From: Longimicrobium sp. | GTDB lineage: Bacteria; Gemmatimonadota; Gemmatimonadetes; Longimicrobiales; Longimicrobiaceae | Direction of reading: 5' to 3' | Assembly: GCA_036387335.1 (NCBI GenBank) | Contig: DASVTZ010000126.1 | Location: 18,586-82,585 of the forward strand | Length of the DNA stretch: 64,000 nt | Shown: one piece after another, positions 34,733 to 44,276 of the stretch | Position numbering within the stretch: position 1 is the first letter of the stretch | Layout: every line of letters starts with the position of its first letter | The notes under the pieces: generated by a model | The model's database searches: none | What the model was told of the DNA's origin: nothing | What the model saw: only the letters and a program-made list of their open reading frames with translations | Position numbers and translations under genes: made by a program

Positions 34733-37408
34733 TCATCCCAGCGTGAAGTGGAACGTCGTCCCCACGCCCACCTCGCTTTCCACCCAGACGCGGCCGCCGT
34801 GGGCCTCGACGATGCCGCGGGCGATGGGGAGGCCGAGGCCGGCGCCGTCGCGGCGGGCGTGGCCCTGCCAGAAAGTATCGAAGAGGCGCGGGAAGTCGGA
34901 CTCGGGGATCCCCGCGCCCGTGTCGCGCACCCAGAAGCGCACGGCTCCGTCGTCCAGGGCCGCGCCCAGGGTGATGACGCCGTCGGAGGGGGTGAACTTG
35001 AGGGCGTTCCCCACCAGGTTGCTGAAGACCTGCAGGGCCCGCTCGCGGTCGGCGCGGACGAGGGGGGCGCGGTCCGGGGGGACGGCGACGAGGTGGATGC
35101 CGCGCTCCTCGGCCAGCGGGGTGAAGAGCTCCGCGGCGTCCAGCACCAGGCGCCCGGGGTCGTGCGGCTGCGGGGCGACCCGCAGGTTCCCGCTCTCGAT
35201 GCGCGCCACGTCCAGCAGGTCGCGGATCAGGTGCTCCATCGCCTCGGCGCTGCGCACGATCATCCGCACGCCGTCGCGCGCCCAGGGCGGCAGGGTGAGG
35301 GTGTCGTCGCTGAGGATGGCGTCGGCGTTCAGGAGGACGGCGGTGAGCGGGTTGCGCAGGTCGTGCGACACCACGCCCAGCACCGAGTCGCGCGCGCGCA
35401 CCGCCTCCTGCGCCTCGCGGTAGAGGCGCGCGTTGTCGATGGCCAGCGCCGCGCGCCGCGCCATGTCCTGCGCCACCGCCAGGTCCGCCGGGCCGTAGTG
35501 GCGGCCGCTGTCGCTCATCGCCAGGGTGATGGAGCCGCGCGTGCGGCCGCGTGCGGTGAGCGGCACGATGATGAACGACCTCAGCCCGTTGCGGTTGAAG
35601 CTCTCGCGGTGGCGCTCGTCGTGGGAGAGCCGGTCCTGCATCTCCTGCGTGAAGTTGGGGACGAGGAGCGGCTCGCCCGTCCTCACCACGCGCAGCACGG
35701 GGCGGCGGTCCAGGTCGCCGTCGGGCGGGTTGACGGCGTCGTGGATGAGGGACTTTTCCTTTTCGGGATCGTGGTGCGCCACGGCCACGCGCCGGGTTCC
35801 CCCGTCCGGCTCCACCACGTCGATCAGGCAGTAGTCCGCCAGCTCAGGGACGGCCAGGCGCGCCAGCTCGCGGTACGAGCTGCCGTAGTCGAACGATGCG
35901 CTGAGCAGCGTCCCCACATCGGCCAGGAAGGCGGCGCGGCGGCCGGCGGCTTCGGCGGCGGCGCGGGCCGCGCGCTCGCGCTCCAGCAGCTCCGCGCGCA
36001 TCCGCTCGTCCGCCTTGCGGCGTGAGATGTCGCGGTAGATCCCCCAGATCGCCACCTGCTTCCCGTCCACGAAGACGGGGCTCCCGGTGACGTACACGTC
36101 CAGCGGGCTCCCGTCGCGGCGCGCGCGCACCGTCTCCACCCCCACGCGCTGCCCCATCATCACCTGCGCCGTCATCTCGTCGCCCTGCGCGCGCAGGTCG
36201 GGGGGGACGATGAGGTCGTTGATGGCGCGCCCGGCCGCCTCCCTGGCCGAGTAGCCGAACATGCGGGTGAACTCGCCGTTCACGTCCAGCACGCGGTCGC
36301 CGGCGTCCAGGAGGGCGATGGCTTCGGGGGATGCTTCGAAGAGCTGGTCCAGGTAGGCGCGCTGAAGGGTGAGCGCCCCCTCGCGCTCGCTGAGGTCGCG
36401 CAGCACCACCAGCCGCCCGGCCGGTTTGCCGCGCTCGTCGTGGAAGCGGGTGACGCGTGCGTCCAGTGCGCGCCCCGCCTCGGCCAGCTCCAGCCGCCCG
36501 CGCACCCGCGGCTCCGCGCCCTCGCGCGCCTGGTCCAGCAGCGGCGCCAGCGGGGGGACGAGCTCGCAGGCATGGCGGCCCAGCCACCGGTCGCCATCCA
36601 CGCGCAGCAGGGTGCGTGCGGCGGGGTTCAGGTCGAGGACGCGGTCGTCGTCGTCCAGCACCAGCACGCCGTCCGGCAGCTCCTCCACCAGCGCCTCGCG
36701 CGCCACCGGGATCACATCCAGCAGGCGCAGGCGGAAGATGGCCCAGAAGAAGACGAGCCCCGTGAGCGTGAAGAGAAAGGGCATGGGGTTGGCGGGGAAC
36801 CTCACCACCTTGCCCACGTGCAGCACGTTTCCCACCCACGGCACCAGCGCCGCTACGCCGATGGCGACCGCCTGCCTCCGATAGATCCTCACCGAGCGCA
36901 GGGCGCGCAGCGAGAGGAGCGCCACGCACGCCGAGAGGAGCGTCCACGAGTAGCCCACGTGCAGCCAGAACCCCCACGCCTCGCGCGAGTCGATCTGGAT
37001 GTAGCCGCGGCGCGGGACGAGGGTGAAGCGCGCCCAGAACTGGAAGTGGAGCGGGTTGGTGAGCGCCATCACCAGCGTCAGCAGCGGGATGGCGGAGACG
37101 AGCGCGACGCGGCCCGGCGTCAGCCAGCGCTCGTGGCGTGTGTACTGGAGGGTGAAGATCATCCACGCCAGCGGCACCACGATGGCGCCGGCCTGGGTGG
37201 CCTCGGCCAGGAAGAGCTTCGCCTCGAGCGTGGTGGCGCCGCGATACAATCCGTAGAAGAACGACCACCAGGCGCACGAGGCCATCAGCACCACGAACCC
37301 CACCGCCGCCGGCACGCGCCGGTGCGCCCACGCAAACACGCCGAGCCCCGCGCACAGCGCCGCGGAGACCATCAGGGGAACGAACTCGGGAGTCTGCTGC
37401 CAGGTCAT
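34733..37408 (-). CDS. Membrane PAS-GAF sensor histidine kinase
   Basis: 891 residues. Seven N-terminal membrane helices (to about residue 230) form a 7TM-type sensor region. Then come a PAS domain (about 235-340, with LLRVDGDRWLGRH), a second PAS (about 350-465, ending GIYRDISRRKADERM), a GAF domain (about 490-640), a HisKA domain with VVSHDLRNPLTAVLL (His near 670) and an HATPase domain with NLVGNALKFTP, RDTGAGIPES and GLGLPIARG. It is a complete autophosphorylating kinase; no response regulator lies beside it. Confidence 0.9.
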   Translation of the reverse strand: MTWQQTPEFVPLMVSAALCAGLGVFAWAHRRVPAAVGFVVLMASCAWWSFFYGLYRGATTLEAKLFLAEATQAGAIVVPLAWMIFTLQYTRHERWLTPGRVALVSAIPLLTLVMALTNPLHFQFWARFTLVPRRGYIQIDSREAWGFWLHVGYSWTLLSACVALLSLRALRSVRIYRRQAVAIGVAALVPWVGNVLHVGKVVRFPANPMPFLFTLTGLVFFWAIFRLRLLDVIPVAREALVEELPDGVLVLDDDDRVLDLNPAARTLLRVDGDRWLGRHACELVPPLAPLLDQAREGAEPRVRGRLELAEAGRALDARVTRFHDERGKPAGRLVVLRDLSEREGALTLQRAYLDQLFEASPEAIALLDAGDRVLDVNGEFTRMFGYSAREAAGRAINDLIVPPDLRAQGDEMTAQVMMGQRVGVETVRARRDGSPLDVYVTGSPVFVDGKQVAIWGIYRDISRRKADERMRAELLERERAARAAAEAAGRRAAFLADVGTLLSASFDYGSSYRELARLAVPELADYCLIDVVEPDGGTRRVAVAHHDPEKEKSLIHDAVNPPDGDLDRRPVLRVVRTGEPLLVPNFTQEMQDRLSHDERHRESFNRNGLRSFIIVPLTARGRTRGSITLAMSDSGRHYGPADLAVAQDMARRAALAIDNARLYREAQEAVRARDSVLGVVSHDLRNPLTAVLLNADAILSDDTLTLPPWARDGVRMIVRSAEAMEHLIRDLLDVARIESGNLRVAPQPHDPGRLVLDAAELFTPLAEERGIHLVAVPPDRAPLVRADRERALQVFSNLVGNALKFTPSDGVITLGAALDDGAVRFWVRDTGAGIPESDFPRLFDTFWQGHARRDGAGLGLPIARGIVEAHGGRVWVESEVGVGTTFHFTLG

Positions 37409-37458
37409 GGAAGGGAAGTGCCGAGTGACGAGTGCTCAGTGCTCAGTGGAACCGCAAT

Positions 37459-37530
37459 CTCACGCGGAGACGCGGAGACGCGGGGGAAAGGCAAAGAAGT
37501 TCTCTCTGCGTCTCCGCGTCTCCGCGTGAG
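37459..37530. repeat. CTCACGCGGAGACG inverted repeat, copy A
   Basis: CTCACGCGGAGACGCGGAGACGC on the left pairs with GCGTCTCCGCGTCTCCGCGTGAG on the right across a short central loop. One of four similar elements in the window (also 47093, 50290 and 55952). It fills the gap between the kinase and the VPS10-like gene. Confidence 0.7.
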
Positions 37531-37675
37531 CCATGCAGTTTGTGGGGAGGGGGATGCTGCAAGGTGCTCTGGATGTAAGGTTTGCGCAAGGAGCCTCGCC
37601 TTGCGCGCGCGGGGGCGGGCCGCCATCGTGCCGGACACCCGTGTTCGTGCGATCCACCCCGGCACCCCCGGCTCC

Positions 37676-40600
37676 ATGCGCATCACCCACCGCCGCCGCG
37701 CCGCCGCGGCGCTCCTCGGCCTGCTGGCGGCCGCGCCCGCCGCCGCGCAGGTAAGGCCCGCGCCCCCGCCCTCGGCGGACAGCGCCACGCTGGCCGGCTT
37801 CCGCTGGCGCAACATCGGCCCCAACCGCGGCGGCAGGTCGATCGCCGTGGCGGGGAGCACGCGCCGGCCGCTGGAGTACTGGTTCGGCGCCACCGGCGGC
37901 GGCATCTGGAAGACGACGGACGGCGGCACTACCTGGCGCCCCATGTCCGACCGCGCCTTCAGCAGCTCCTCGGTGGGCGCCATCGGGGTGTGCGAGTCCA
38001 ACCCGGACGTGGTGTACGCCGGCATGGGTGAGGTGCAGCTGCGCGGCAACGTCATGCCCGGCGACGGCGTGTACCGCTCGGCCGACGGCGGCAAGACGTG
38101 GACGCACTCGGGGCTGCGCGACGCCCAGATGATCGGCCGCGTGCGCGTGCACCCCACCGACTGCGACCGCGCTTACGTGGCCGCCCTGGGCCACGCCTAC
38201 GGCCCCAACCAGGAGCGCGGCGTCTTCCGCACGCGCGACGGCGGAAGGACGTGGCAGAAGACGCTCTTCCGCAGCGAGAACGCGGGCGCGGTGGACCTGG
38301 TCCTCACGCCCGGCCGGCCGGACACGCTCTACGCATCCACCTGGGAGGTGGGGCGCACGCCCTGGGCGCTCTCCAGCGGCGGGCCGGGGAGCGGGCTCTT
38401 TCGCTCGACGGACGGCGGGACCACGTGGACGGAGCTGACCCGCAATCCGGGAATGCCGCGCGGGATCCTGGGGAAGATCGGCGTCACCGTATCCGCCGCC
38501 AACCCGAACCGGGTGTGGGCGATCGTGGAGGCGGCGGAGGGGGGCGTCTTCCGCTCGGACGACGCGGGCGCCACCTGGACGCGCATCAACGACGAGCGCA
38601 AGCTGCGGCAGCGCGCCTTCTACTACTCGCGCATCTACGCCGACCCGCGCGACACGGCCACCGTGTACGTGCTCAACGTAGCGTTCTGGAAGTCGACCGA
38701 CGGGGGGAAGACGTACAAGTCGATCCGCACTCCGCACGGCGACAACCACGACCTGTGGATCGATCCGCAGAACCCGCAGCGCATGATCGAGGGGAACGAC
38801 GGCGGGGCCAACGTTTCGGTGAACGGCGGCGAGAGCTGGACGGAGCAGGACTACCCGACGGCGCAGATGTACCACGTCGTCACCACGGGCCACTTCCCCT
38901 ACCACGTGTGCGGCGCGCAGCAGGACAACTCCACCGCGTGCGTGCCCAGCAACGGCAACGGGCGCGAGTGGTACGCGGTGGGCGGCGGCGAGAGCGGCTA
39001 CATCGCCGCGCGGCCGGACCAGACGGACGTCTTCTACGCGGGCAGCTACGGCGGCCTGATGACGCGCTTCGACCGCCGCACAGGCCAGCGCCGCAACATC
39101 CAGGTCTGGCCCGAGAACCCGATGGGCTACTCGGCTTCGGACATCCGCGAGCGCTTCCAATGGACCTTTCCCATCGTCCTGGCGCCGCGCAACCCCCACG
39201 TCCTCTTCGCGGGATCGCAGCACCTGTGGCGCTCCACCGACGAGGGCGAGAGCTGGACGCGCATCTCCCCCGACCTCACCCGCGGCGACCCGCGGACGCT
39301 GGGACCGAGCGGCGGGCCCATCACGCTGGACCAGACGGGGGTGGAGACGTACGGCACCATCTTCACCGTCGCGCCCTCGCCGCGCGACTCGATGACGATC
39401 TGGGTGGGATCGGACGACGGGGTGGTGAGCGTGACGCGCGACGGCGGGCGCTCGTGGCAGAAGGTGACGCCGCGGGGCCTCCCGGAGTTCGCGCGCATCT
39501 CGCTGATCGAGGCGTCGCCGCACGACCCCATGCGCGCCTACGTGGCCGCCAACCGCTACCAGATGGACGACCCGGCGCCGTACGCCTTCCGCACGGATGA
39601 CGGCGGGCGCAACTGGACGCAGATCACGCGCGGCATCGCCCCCGGCCACTTCGTGCGCGCCATCCGCGAGGACCCGACGCGCGCGGGGCTCCTCTACGCG
39701 GGGACGGAGCACGGGCCGTACGCATCGTGGGACCAGGGCGCGCACTGGAGCTCCATCCGCCTGGGGCTGCCGGACGTGCAGGTGAGCGACCTGGCGGTGC
39801 ACGGCAACGACCTGGTGGCCGCCACGCACGGCCGCTCCTTCTACGTGCTGGACGACATCAGCCCGCTGCGCCAGCTCACCGCCGCCACCAGCCGCGCCGC
39901 CCACCTCTTCCGCCCGGACGACGTGGTGCGCGCGACGGACCCCGGCGTGAGCGTCTTCTACTCGCTCCCTCGCAACCCGCGCCGGGTGACGCTGGAGTTC
40001 ATGGATGCGCGCGGCACCGTCATCCGCTCCTTCAGCGGCACCCCGGCGGACACGGTGCGCGGCGCCGGCGGCAGCGGCTCCCCCGCCGGCGGCGAGGACG
40101 AGGACGAGGATTCCCCGCGCCGCCGCACCGATCCCAAGGCGCCGGCGCGGGCGGGGATGAACCGCTTCGTGTGGGACCTGCGCCACCCCGGCGCGGTGGA
40201 CTTCCCGGGGATGATCCTGTGGGCCGCGGGGACCAACGGCCCGCGCGTGCCGCCGGGGCGCTACCGCGTGCGGCTGACGGTGGACGGGCGCGCGGTGGGC
40301 GCGGAGGAGTTCAACGTGCGCATCGACCCGCGCCTTACCGGGGTCACGCAGGCGGACCTGGAGGCGCAGACCGCGCTCGCCCTGCGCGTGCGCGACCGCA
40401 CCAGCGACGCCAACCGCGCCGTGATCCGCATCCGCGGCATCCGCGAGCAGATCGACCAGCGGCTCACGCGCACGCGGGACCCGGCGATCCGCACGGCCGC
40501 CGACTCGCTCAAGGCGCGCCTCTCCGTCATCGAGAACGCGCTCTACCAGACGCGGCTGCAGAGCAACCAGGATCCGCTCAACTACCCGATCCGCCTCAAC

Positions 40601-40879
40601 AACCAGATGGCGGCGCTGCTGGGCGTCATCGAGAGCGCCGAGGCCCGCCCCACGCGCCCCACGATGACGGTGTTCGAGGAGCTTTCGCGCCGCCTCGACG
40701 TCCAGCTCGCCGCGCTGGACCGGCTGCTCGCCACCGACCTGCCGCGCCTGAACGCGCTCCTCCGCGCGCGCCGCATCGCCCCGGTGCCATCCAACCCGCC
40801 CCCGCCGCGCGCTTCGGCGGCGGATGCGGGGCGTGGGGGGGATGATGAGGGCGAGGAGGAAGGGGAGGAGGAGGGGTAG
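37676..40879 (+). CDS. VPS10/sortilin-like BNR-repeat secreted protein
   Basis: 1067 residues. It has a signal peptide (AAAALLGLLAAAPAAAQ). Repeated Asp-box/BNR units run through the first 700 residues: GGGIWKTTDGGTTW, DGVYRSADGGKTWT, RGVFRTRDGGRTW, GLFRSTDGGTTWT and GVFRSDDAGATWT, building a beta-propeller. A C-terminal region (RAGMNRFVWDLRHPGAVDF onwards) is a domain common in this secreted family, and the end is an acidic tail (DDEGEEEGEEEG). Such proteins resemble sortilin or glycosyl-hydrolase propellers; no catalytic residues are evident. The long opposite-strand reading frame is antisense. Confidence 0.88.
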   Translation: MRITHRRRAAAALLGLLAAAPAAAQVRPAPPPSADSATLAGFRWRNIGPNRGGRSIAVAGSTRRPLEYWFGATGGGIWKTTDGGTTWRPMSDRAFSSSSVGAIGVCESNPDVVYAGMGEVQLRGNVMPGDGVYRSADGGKTWTHSGLRDAQMIGRVRVHPTDCDRAYVAALGHAYGPNQERGVFRTRDGGRTWQKTLFRSENAGAVDLVLTPGRPDTLYASTWEVGRTPWALSSGGPGSGLFRSTDGGTTWTELTRNPGMPRGILGKIGVTVSAANPNRVWAIVEAAEGGVFRSDDAGATWTRINDERKLRQRAFYYSRIYADPRDTATVYVLNVAFWKSTDGGKTYKSIRTPHGDNHDLWIDPQNPQRMIEGNDGGANVSVNGGESWTEQDYPTAQMYHVVTTGHFPYHVCGAQQDNSTACVPSNGNGREWYAVGGGESGYIAARPDQTDVFYAGSYGGLMTRFDRRTGQRRNIQVWPENPMGYSASDIRERFQWTFPIVLAPRNPHVLFAGSQHLWRSTDEGESWTRISPDLTRGDPRTLGPSGGPITLDQTGVETYGTIFTVAPSPRDSMTIWVGSDDGVVSVTRDGGRSWQKVTPRGLPEFARISLIEASPHDPMRAYVAANRYQMDDPAPYAFRTDDGGRNWTQITRGIAPGHFVRAIREDPTRAGLLYAGTEHGPYASWDQGAHWSSIRLGLPDVQVSDLAVHGNDLVAATHGRSFYVLDDISPLRQLTAATSRAAHLFRPDDVVRATDPGVSVFYSLPRNPRRVTLEFMDARGTVIRSFSGTPADTVRGAGGSGSPAGGEDEDEDSPRRRTDPKAPARAGMNRFVWDLRHPGAVDFPGMILWAAGTNGPRVPPGRYRVRLTVDGRAVGAEEFNVRIDPRLTGVTQADLEAQTALALRVRDRTSDANRAVIRIRGIREQIDQRLTRTRDPAIRTAADSLKARLSVIENALYQTRLQSNQDPLNYPIRLNNQMAALLGVIESAEARPTRPTMTVFEELSRRLDVQLAALDRLLATDLPRLNALLRARRIAPVPSNPPPPRASAADAGRGGDDEGEEEGEEEG

Positions 40880-40913
40880 CATCGAGGGCCCCCGCCCCCG
40901 CTCGTTCCTCGCT

Positions 40914-40947
40914 GCCCCCTCCCCCAAAACAACCTGGGGGAGGGGGC
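40914..40947. terminator. Hairpin after the VPS10-like gene
   Basis: GCCCCCTCCCCCA (40914-40926) pairs with TGGGGGAGGGGGC (40935-40947) around an 8-base loop, about 35 bases past the stop. No T-run follows. Confidence 0.5.
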
Positions 40948-41178
40948 GGTTGCGTGCGTCCGTGCCGGGCGCGGAGCTCCCGTTAGGAGCGGGGTGGCGT
41001 GTCGGTGAACGGCTACTGTTGGAGTGTCTATTTTGTGCGGTTGGTGGCTCTAACTGATTGTGTGGCTGAACCGCTCGCCTCGCCTGGATTTCTGACGCTT
41101 ATCCAAGTTAATCGCCAATTTCTTACGGGGCTGCGAAGTGCACGGAGGAGACGCATTGAAGCGGTCAAATATAATTAC

Positions 41179-41207
41179 TTGACGTAATAAGAATGCAAAC
41201 ATATAGT
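41179..41207 (+). promoter_or_regulatory. Sigma-70-type promoter of the Gly-rich lipoprotein gene
   Basis: TTGACG (41179-41184) and TATAGT (41202-41207) stand 17 bases apart, about 50 bases before the ATG at 41259. It lies in an AT-rich pocket. It is the clearest promoter in the window. Confidence 0.7.
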
Positions 41208-41258
41208 GCGTTCGTCGGCCACCGGGTGGTGGATCTACTTCTTCTCGGAGATGGACGG

Positions 41259-41855
41259 ATGAACAGGTACTTTGCGTTCGGAGGGCTCCTCGCCTGCCTT
41301 TCGTTGGCGGCGTGCGAGAGCGGGGGGAACCCCGTCGCGGCGCCGGAGCAGCCCGTGTACCAGATGCCGATCGACGACGGCGGCGATGGTGGTGGTGGCG
41401 GAGGGGGCGGTGGGGGCGGAGGCGAGGCGGTTCCGCCGTTCAGCCCGCCGCCGCCGCCGTACATCTTCGCGTCGAACCTCAGCACCCCGGGGATGCCCGG
41501 AAGCGGCATCTACCACTGCGAGCAGATCCCGCACGCGTTCTGGGGGTTCAGCAACGACGTGGTGCAGGGAACCATCATCTACCTGACCGGCGTGGTGGTG
41601 GAGAACACCCCGATGCACTGGGGGATCTACAACCAGGCGGGGCAGCTGGTGCGCGAGCACTGGACCCAGGACTCGCGTGACAACTGCGTGGTCCACCACG
41701 AGGCGGAAGGGGTGAGCACCGCCGGCCTCGCGCCCGGGTACTACTTCCTCTACGCCTCGTACGTGAAGATCGTGAACAACTACGGCCAGGACACGTACAC
41801 CGGCTACGCGTCTTCCACGGTCGGCAAGTACGTGGGGCCGCTGCGCGTGCGCTGA
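41259..41855 (+). CDS. Lipoprotein with polyglycine and polyproline linker
   Basis: 198 residues from the ATG at 41259, with a ribosome-site GGAG just before. The lipobox is LSLAAC. Residues about 42-56 are almost all Gly (GGDGG then a run of 11-12), followed by PPFSPPPPPY. The folded part (about 68-198) is beta-rich: GIYHCEQIPHAFWGFSND, IIYLTGVVVENTPMHWGIY, GYYFLYASYVKIVNN. No family is recognised. The polyglycine tract is encoded by a GGTGGC-like repeat that may be length-variable. Confidence 0.75.
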   Translation: MNRYFAFGGLLACLSLAACESGGNPVAAPEQPVYQMPIDDGGDGGGGGGGGGGGGEAVPPFSPPPPPYIFASNLSTPGMPGSGIYHCEQIPHAFWGFSNDVVQGTIIYLTGVVVENTPMHWGIYNQAGQLVREHWTQDSRDNCVVHHEAEGVSTAGLAPGYYFLYASYVKIVNNYGQDTYTGYASSTVGKYVGPLRVR

Positions 41856-41877
41856 CCCGCGCTCCTGCTTCGCACCA

Positions 41878-41912
41878 CGAGAGCTCCCGCGGCGCCGCCG
41901 CGGGAGCTCTCG
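41878..41912. terminator. Perfect 16-bp hairpin
   Basis: CGAGAGCTCCCGCGGC (41878-41893) and GCCGCGGGAGCTCTCG (41897-41912) pair perfectly with a GCC loop, 23 bases after the lipoprotein stop. It very probably ends that transcript. Confidence 0.7.
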
Positions 41913-42016
41913 TGTAGCAGGACGTTGCAGTCCTTGCGCTTGACTTGCGGCTGCTTCGGGTCCAGTATGGGCGCCGTCGCGGGGGTCCGCGGTTGGACAG
42001 GAACCAGGAGGATGAA

Positions 42017-42685
42017 TTGCACGCCACCACCGCCGGCGCGTGGCCGGCACCCTTTGCCCCGAGCGGACGAAGCACGTCCGTGTTCTGCGCCCTGATGGCG
42101 CTCTGCCTCTGCGCCGTGCCCGCCGCCGCGCAGCAGCCCGCGACGCCCGCCCGCACCGGCGCGACCGTTCCGGAGCCCGGCTTCTGGGAGCGCCTCCGCG
42201 CCGAAGCACGCCGCTTCCGCGAGCTGAACGCGAATCCGTTTTCGTACGCAACGCGCTACCGCATCTCGCACGAGCTGGCGAGCTCCATCCACGATGCGGC
42301 CCGCACCGAGGGGATCGATCCCGAGCTGGCGTTCCGGCTGGTGCGCGTGGAGAGCAACTTCAACCCGCGCGCCCGCAGCTACGCCGGCGCCATGGGGCTC
42401 ACGCAGCTGATGCCGGGCACCGCGCGCTCCATAGACCGCCGCATGGCCGACCGCGCTCGCCTCCTGGATCCCGAGGCCAACCTGCGCGTCGGCTTCCGCT
42501 ACCTCCGCACCCTCCTGCGCCACTACGACGGCGACGTGCGCCTGGCCCTCCTCGCGTACAACCGCGGCGAGAACGGCGTGGACCGCGACCTGAGGCGCGG
42601 GCGCGACCCGGAGAACGGGTACTCGGGCAAGGTGCTGGGGCGGGGCGCCGACCGGTACCGCGGCGCGGGGGTGGTGGAGCAGTAG
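42017..42685 (+). CDS. Lytic transglycosylase (SLT domain)
   Basis: 222 residues from a TTG at 42017 with AGGAGG five bases before it; an upstream ATG at 41945 has no ribosome site. The signal peptide is FCALMALCLCAVPAAAQ. The SLT domain (about 80-200) has VRVESNFNPRARS with the catalytic Glu, GAMGLTQLMPGTA and LALLAYNRGENGVDR. It cleaves the glycan strand of periplasmic peptidoglycan to an anhydro-sugar end. The family's usual extra domains are missing, so it is a small soluble member. Confidence 0.88.
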   Translation: MHATTAGAWPAPFAPSGRSTSVFCALMALCLCAVPAAAQQPATPARTGATVPEPGFWERLRAEARRFRELNANPFSYATRYRISHELASSIHDAARTEGIDPELAFRLVRVESNFNPRARSYAGAMGLTQLMPGTARSIDRRMADRARLLDPEANLRVGFRYLRTLLRHYDGDVRLALLAYNRGENGVDRDLRRGRDPENGYSGKVLGRGADRYRGAGVVEQ

Positions 42686-42851
42686 CGTGCAGCGAAACCG
42701 GAGACCGTGAAAAGACGGCCCGCCGCGACAGTGTCGTGGCGGGCCGGCGTGCGTCCTCAACCGGGGCTCCCGCGGTCCCGACTTTGCAACCCTCCCCGGG
42801 CCTGGCGGCGAGCCGCCCAGCGTACACACCGCAGACGGAGACCGACGAGCA

Positions 42852-43262
42852 ATGTCCTCGATCAACCGCCCCCTGGCGGGGCCCACGCTCAGCTACGACC
42901 TGGCCGCGGAGGCCGCACGGCTCCGGCAGGATCCCATGTACCAGCAGAGCGGCAAGCTGGGCCACGCGCTGGTCAAGAACGGGCGCTTCCGCGTCATCCT
43001 CACGGCGCTCGCCGCGGGGCAGGCCGCCGAGACGGCCAACGCGGACTCGGCGATGAGCATCCAGGTGCTGGAGGGCTCGCTCCAGGTGCGCGCGGACGGC
43101 GGCGAGCAGGAGCTGCGGCAGGGGCAGCTCATCTTCACCGCGCCCGGCGACGCCCACGACATCCGCGCCGCGCAGGACTCGCTCATCCTGATCACCGTCT
43201 CCGCCCAGAACGACGACTTCCGCCCCGGCGAGTCGCGCACCGGCTCGGGCGCCAACCCCTGA
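42852..43262 (+). CDS. Cupin-domain protein
   Basis: 136 residues. The double-stranded beta-helix is short: LAAGQAAETANADSAMSIQVLEGSLQVRADGG and QLIFTAPGDAHDIRA, with AMSIQVLEG standing where cupins have their first motif and GDAHDI the second (one His). The usual first-motif HxH is absent, so metal binding is doubtful. It is probably cytoplasmic. It stands alone between a transglycosylase and a lipoprotein gene. Confidence 0.75.
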   Translation: MSSINRPLAGPTLSYDLAAEAARLRQDPMYQQSGKLGHALVKNGRFRVILTALAAGQAAETANADSAMSIQVLEGSLQVRADGGEQELRQGQLIFTAPGDAHDIRAAQDSLILITVSAQNDDFRPGESRTGSGANP

Positions 43263-43432
43263 CCGCACCTGCGCCACCGCGTGAGGGCACCCCGGCGGCG
43301 CAAGCGTCCCACAGGGGGGACGGAGGAGGCAAGTGATTGTGCCGCTTGCACCTACGAAGCACGTGGCACCGCCCTTGCCCTGTGTGGACGGCTCGACGGG
43401 GTGACGACGGAAACCAGGAAGGAGATCGAGCC

Positions 43433-44104
43433 ATGAAGGCCAGAACAATCGGGCTGCGGTTGGTGGCGCTCGCCGCGATGCTCTCCGCCACGGGGTGCGC
43501 GCAGGCAGGGGCGCTCGGCGAGATCCTGGGAGGCGTGATGGGGCCCCAGGGACAAGGGCAGGGGCAGGGCGGCCAGGTGGTCGGCGAGATCCAGGGGATC
43601 GACGCGCGGCAGGGGATGATGCAGATCCGCACGCAGAACGGGCAGACCGGCAACGTCTACTTCGACCAGAACACCCGCGTCGTCTACCAGCAGCGCGAGT
43701 ACGCCGTGACGGCGCTGGAGCGCGGCGACGTGGTGGCGTTCCAGGTGCAGCAGGACCAGCGCGGCAACGCCTACACCAACTACATCCAGGTGCAGCAGAG
43801 CGTGCAGGAGCGCTCGGGGCAGAGCTCGCAGCAGCAGGGCGGCGTCTACAACGGCGGCACGGGGGGCGGGACGTACGGCAACAACAACGTCCAGCGCTTC
43901 GCGGGCACGGTGGGCTACATCGACACGCAGCGCGGATCGTTCGAGCTGCGCACCCAGAACGGCGCGGCGCAGGTGGCGCTCCCGTACGGCGCCAGCGCGC
44001 AGGATGCCCAGCGCTTCCGCGCGCTGCGCAGCGGGCAGAGCGTGACGCTCGATGGCCAGATGGTGGCGCAGGGCCGGATCGACCTGGTGCGCTTCGTCAA
44101 CTAG
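43433..44104 (+). CDS. Lipoprotein with two OB-like (DUF5666-like) repeats
   Basis: 223 residues from ATG at 43433. It has a lipobox (LSATGC). A Gln/Gly-rich linker (GPQGQGQGQGGQ) precedes a first domain, VVGEIQGIDARQGMMQIRTQNGQ to ALERGDVVAFQVQQD. After a second Gln/Gly linker comes a similar second domain, FAGTVGYIDTQRGSFELRTQNG to ALRSGQSVTLDGQMVAQGRIDLVRF. The repeat suggests internal duplication of a small beta-barrel. No enzymatic motif. A terminator follows. Confidence 0.75.
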   Translation: MKARTIGLRLVALAAMLSATGCAQAGALGEILGGVMGPQGQGQGQGGQVVGEIQGIDARQGMMQIRTQNGQTGNVYFDQNTRVVYQQREYAVTALERGDVVAFQVQQDQRGNAYTNYIQVQQSVQERSGQSSQQQGGVYNGGTGGGTYGNNNVQRFAGTVGYIDTQRGSFELRTQNGAAQVALPYGASAQDAQRFRALRSGQSVTLDGQMVAQGRIDLVRFVN

Positions 44105-44129
44105 GCGGCTCCACGGCGGATACGGAAAG

Positions 44130-44156
44130 AGGGCGCACCCCGCGAGGGTGCGCCCT
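44130..44156 (+). terminator. Rho-independent-like terminator
   Basis: AGGGCGCACCC (44130-44140) pairs with GGGTGCGCCCT (44146-44156), loop CGCGA, followed by TTCC. It lies 25 bases beyond the lipoprotein stop. Confidence 0.65.
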
Positions 44157-44276
44157 TTCCGCATCCGGCAGGTGACGCGAGCGCCACCGCGCGTAAACGT
44201 CTGGCGCACAACGACAAATTGCGTTATAGTGGGCGCCCGCGAATCGTTCCCGCCTCGCCCTCACCGAGCCTTCCCA

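Noticed and set aside
37460..40927. 1155-codon open frame antisense to the VPS10-like gene
   Set aside because: GC-rich third positions keep the opposite strand open; the translation is Arg/His/Ala-rich with no fold signal.
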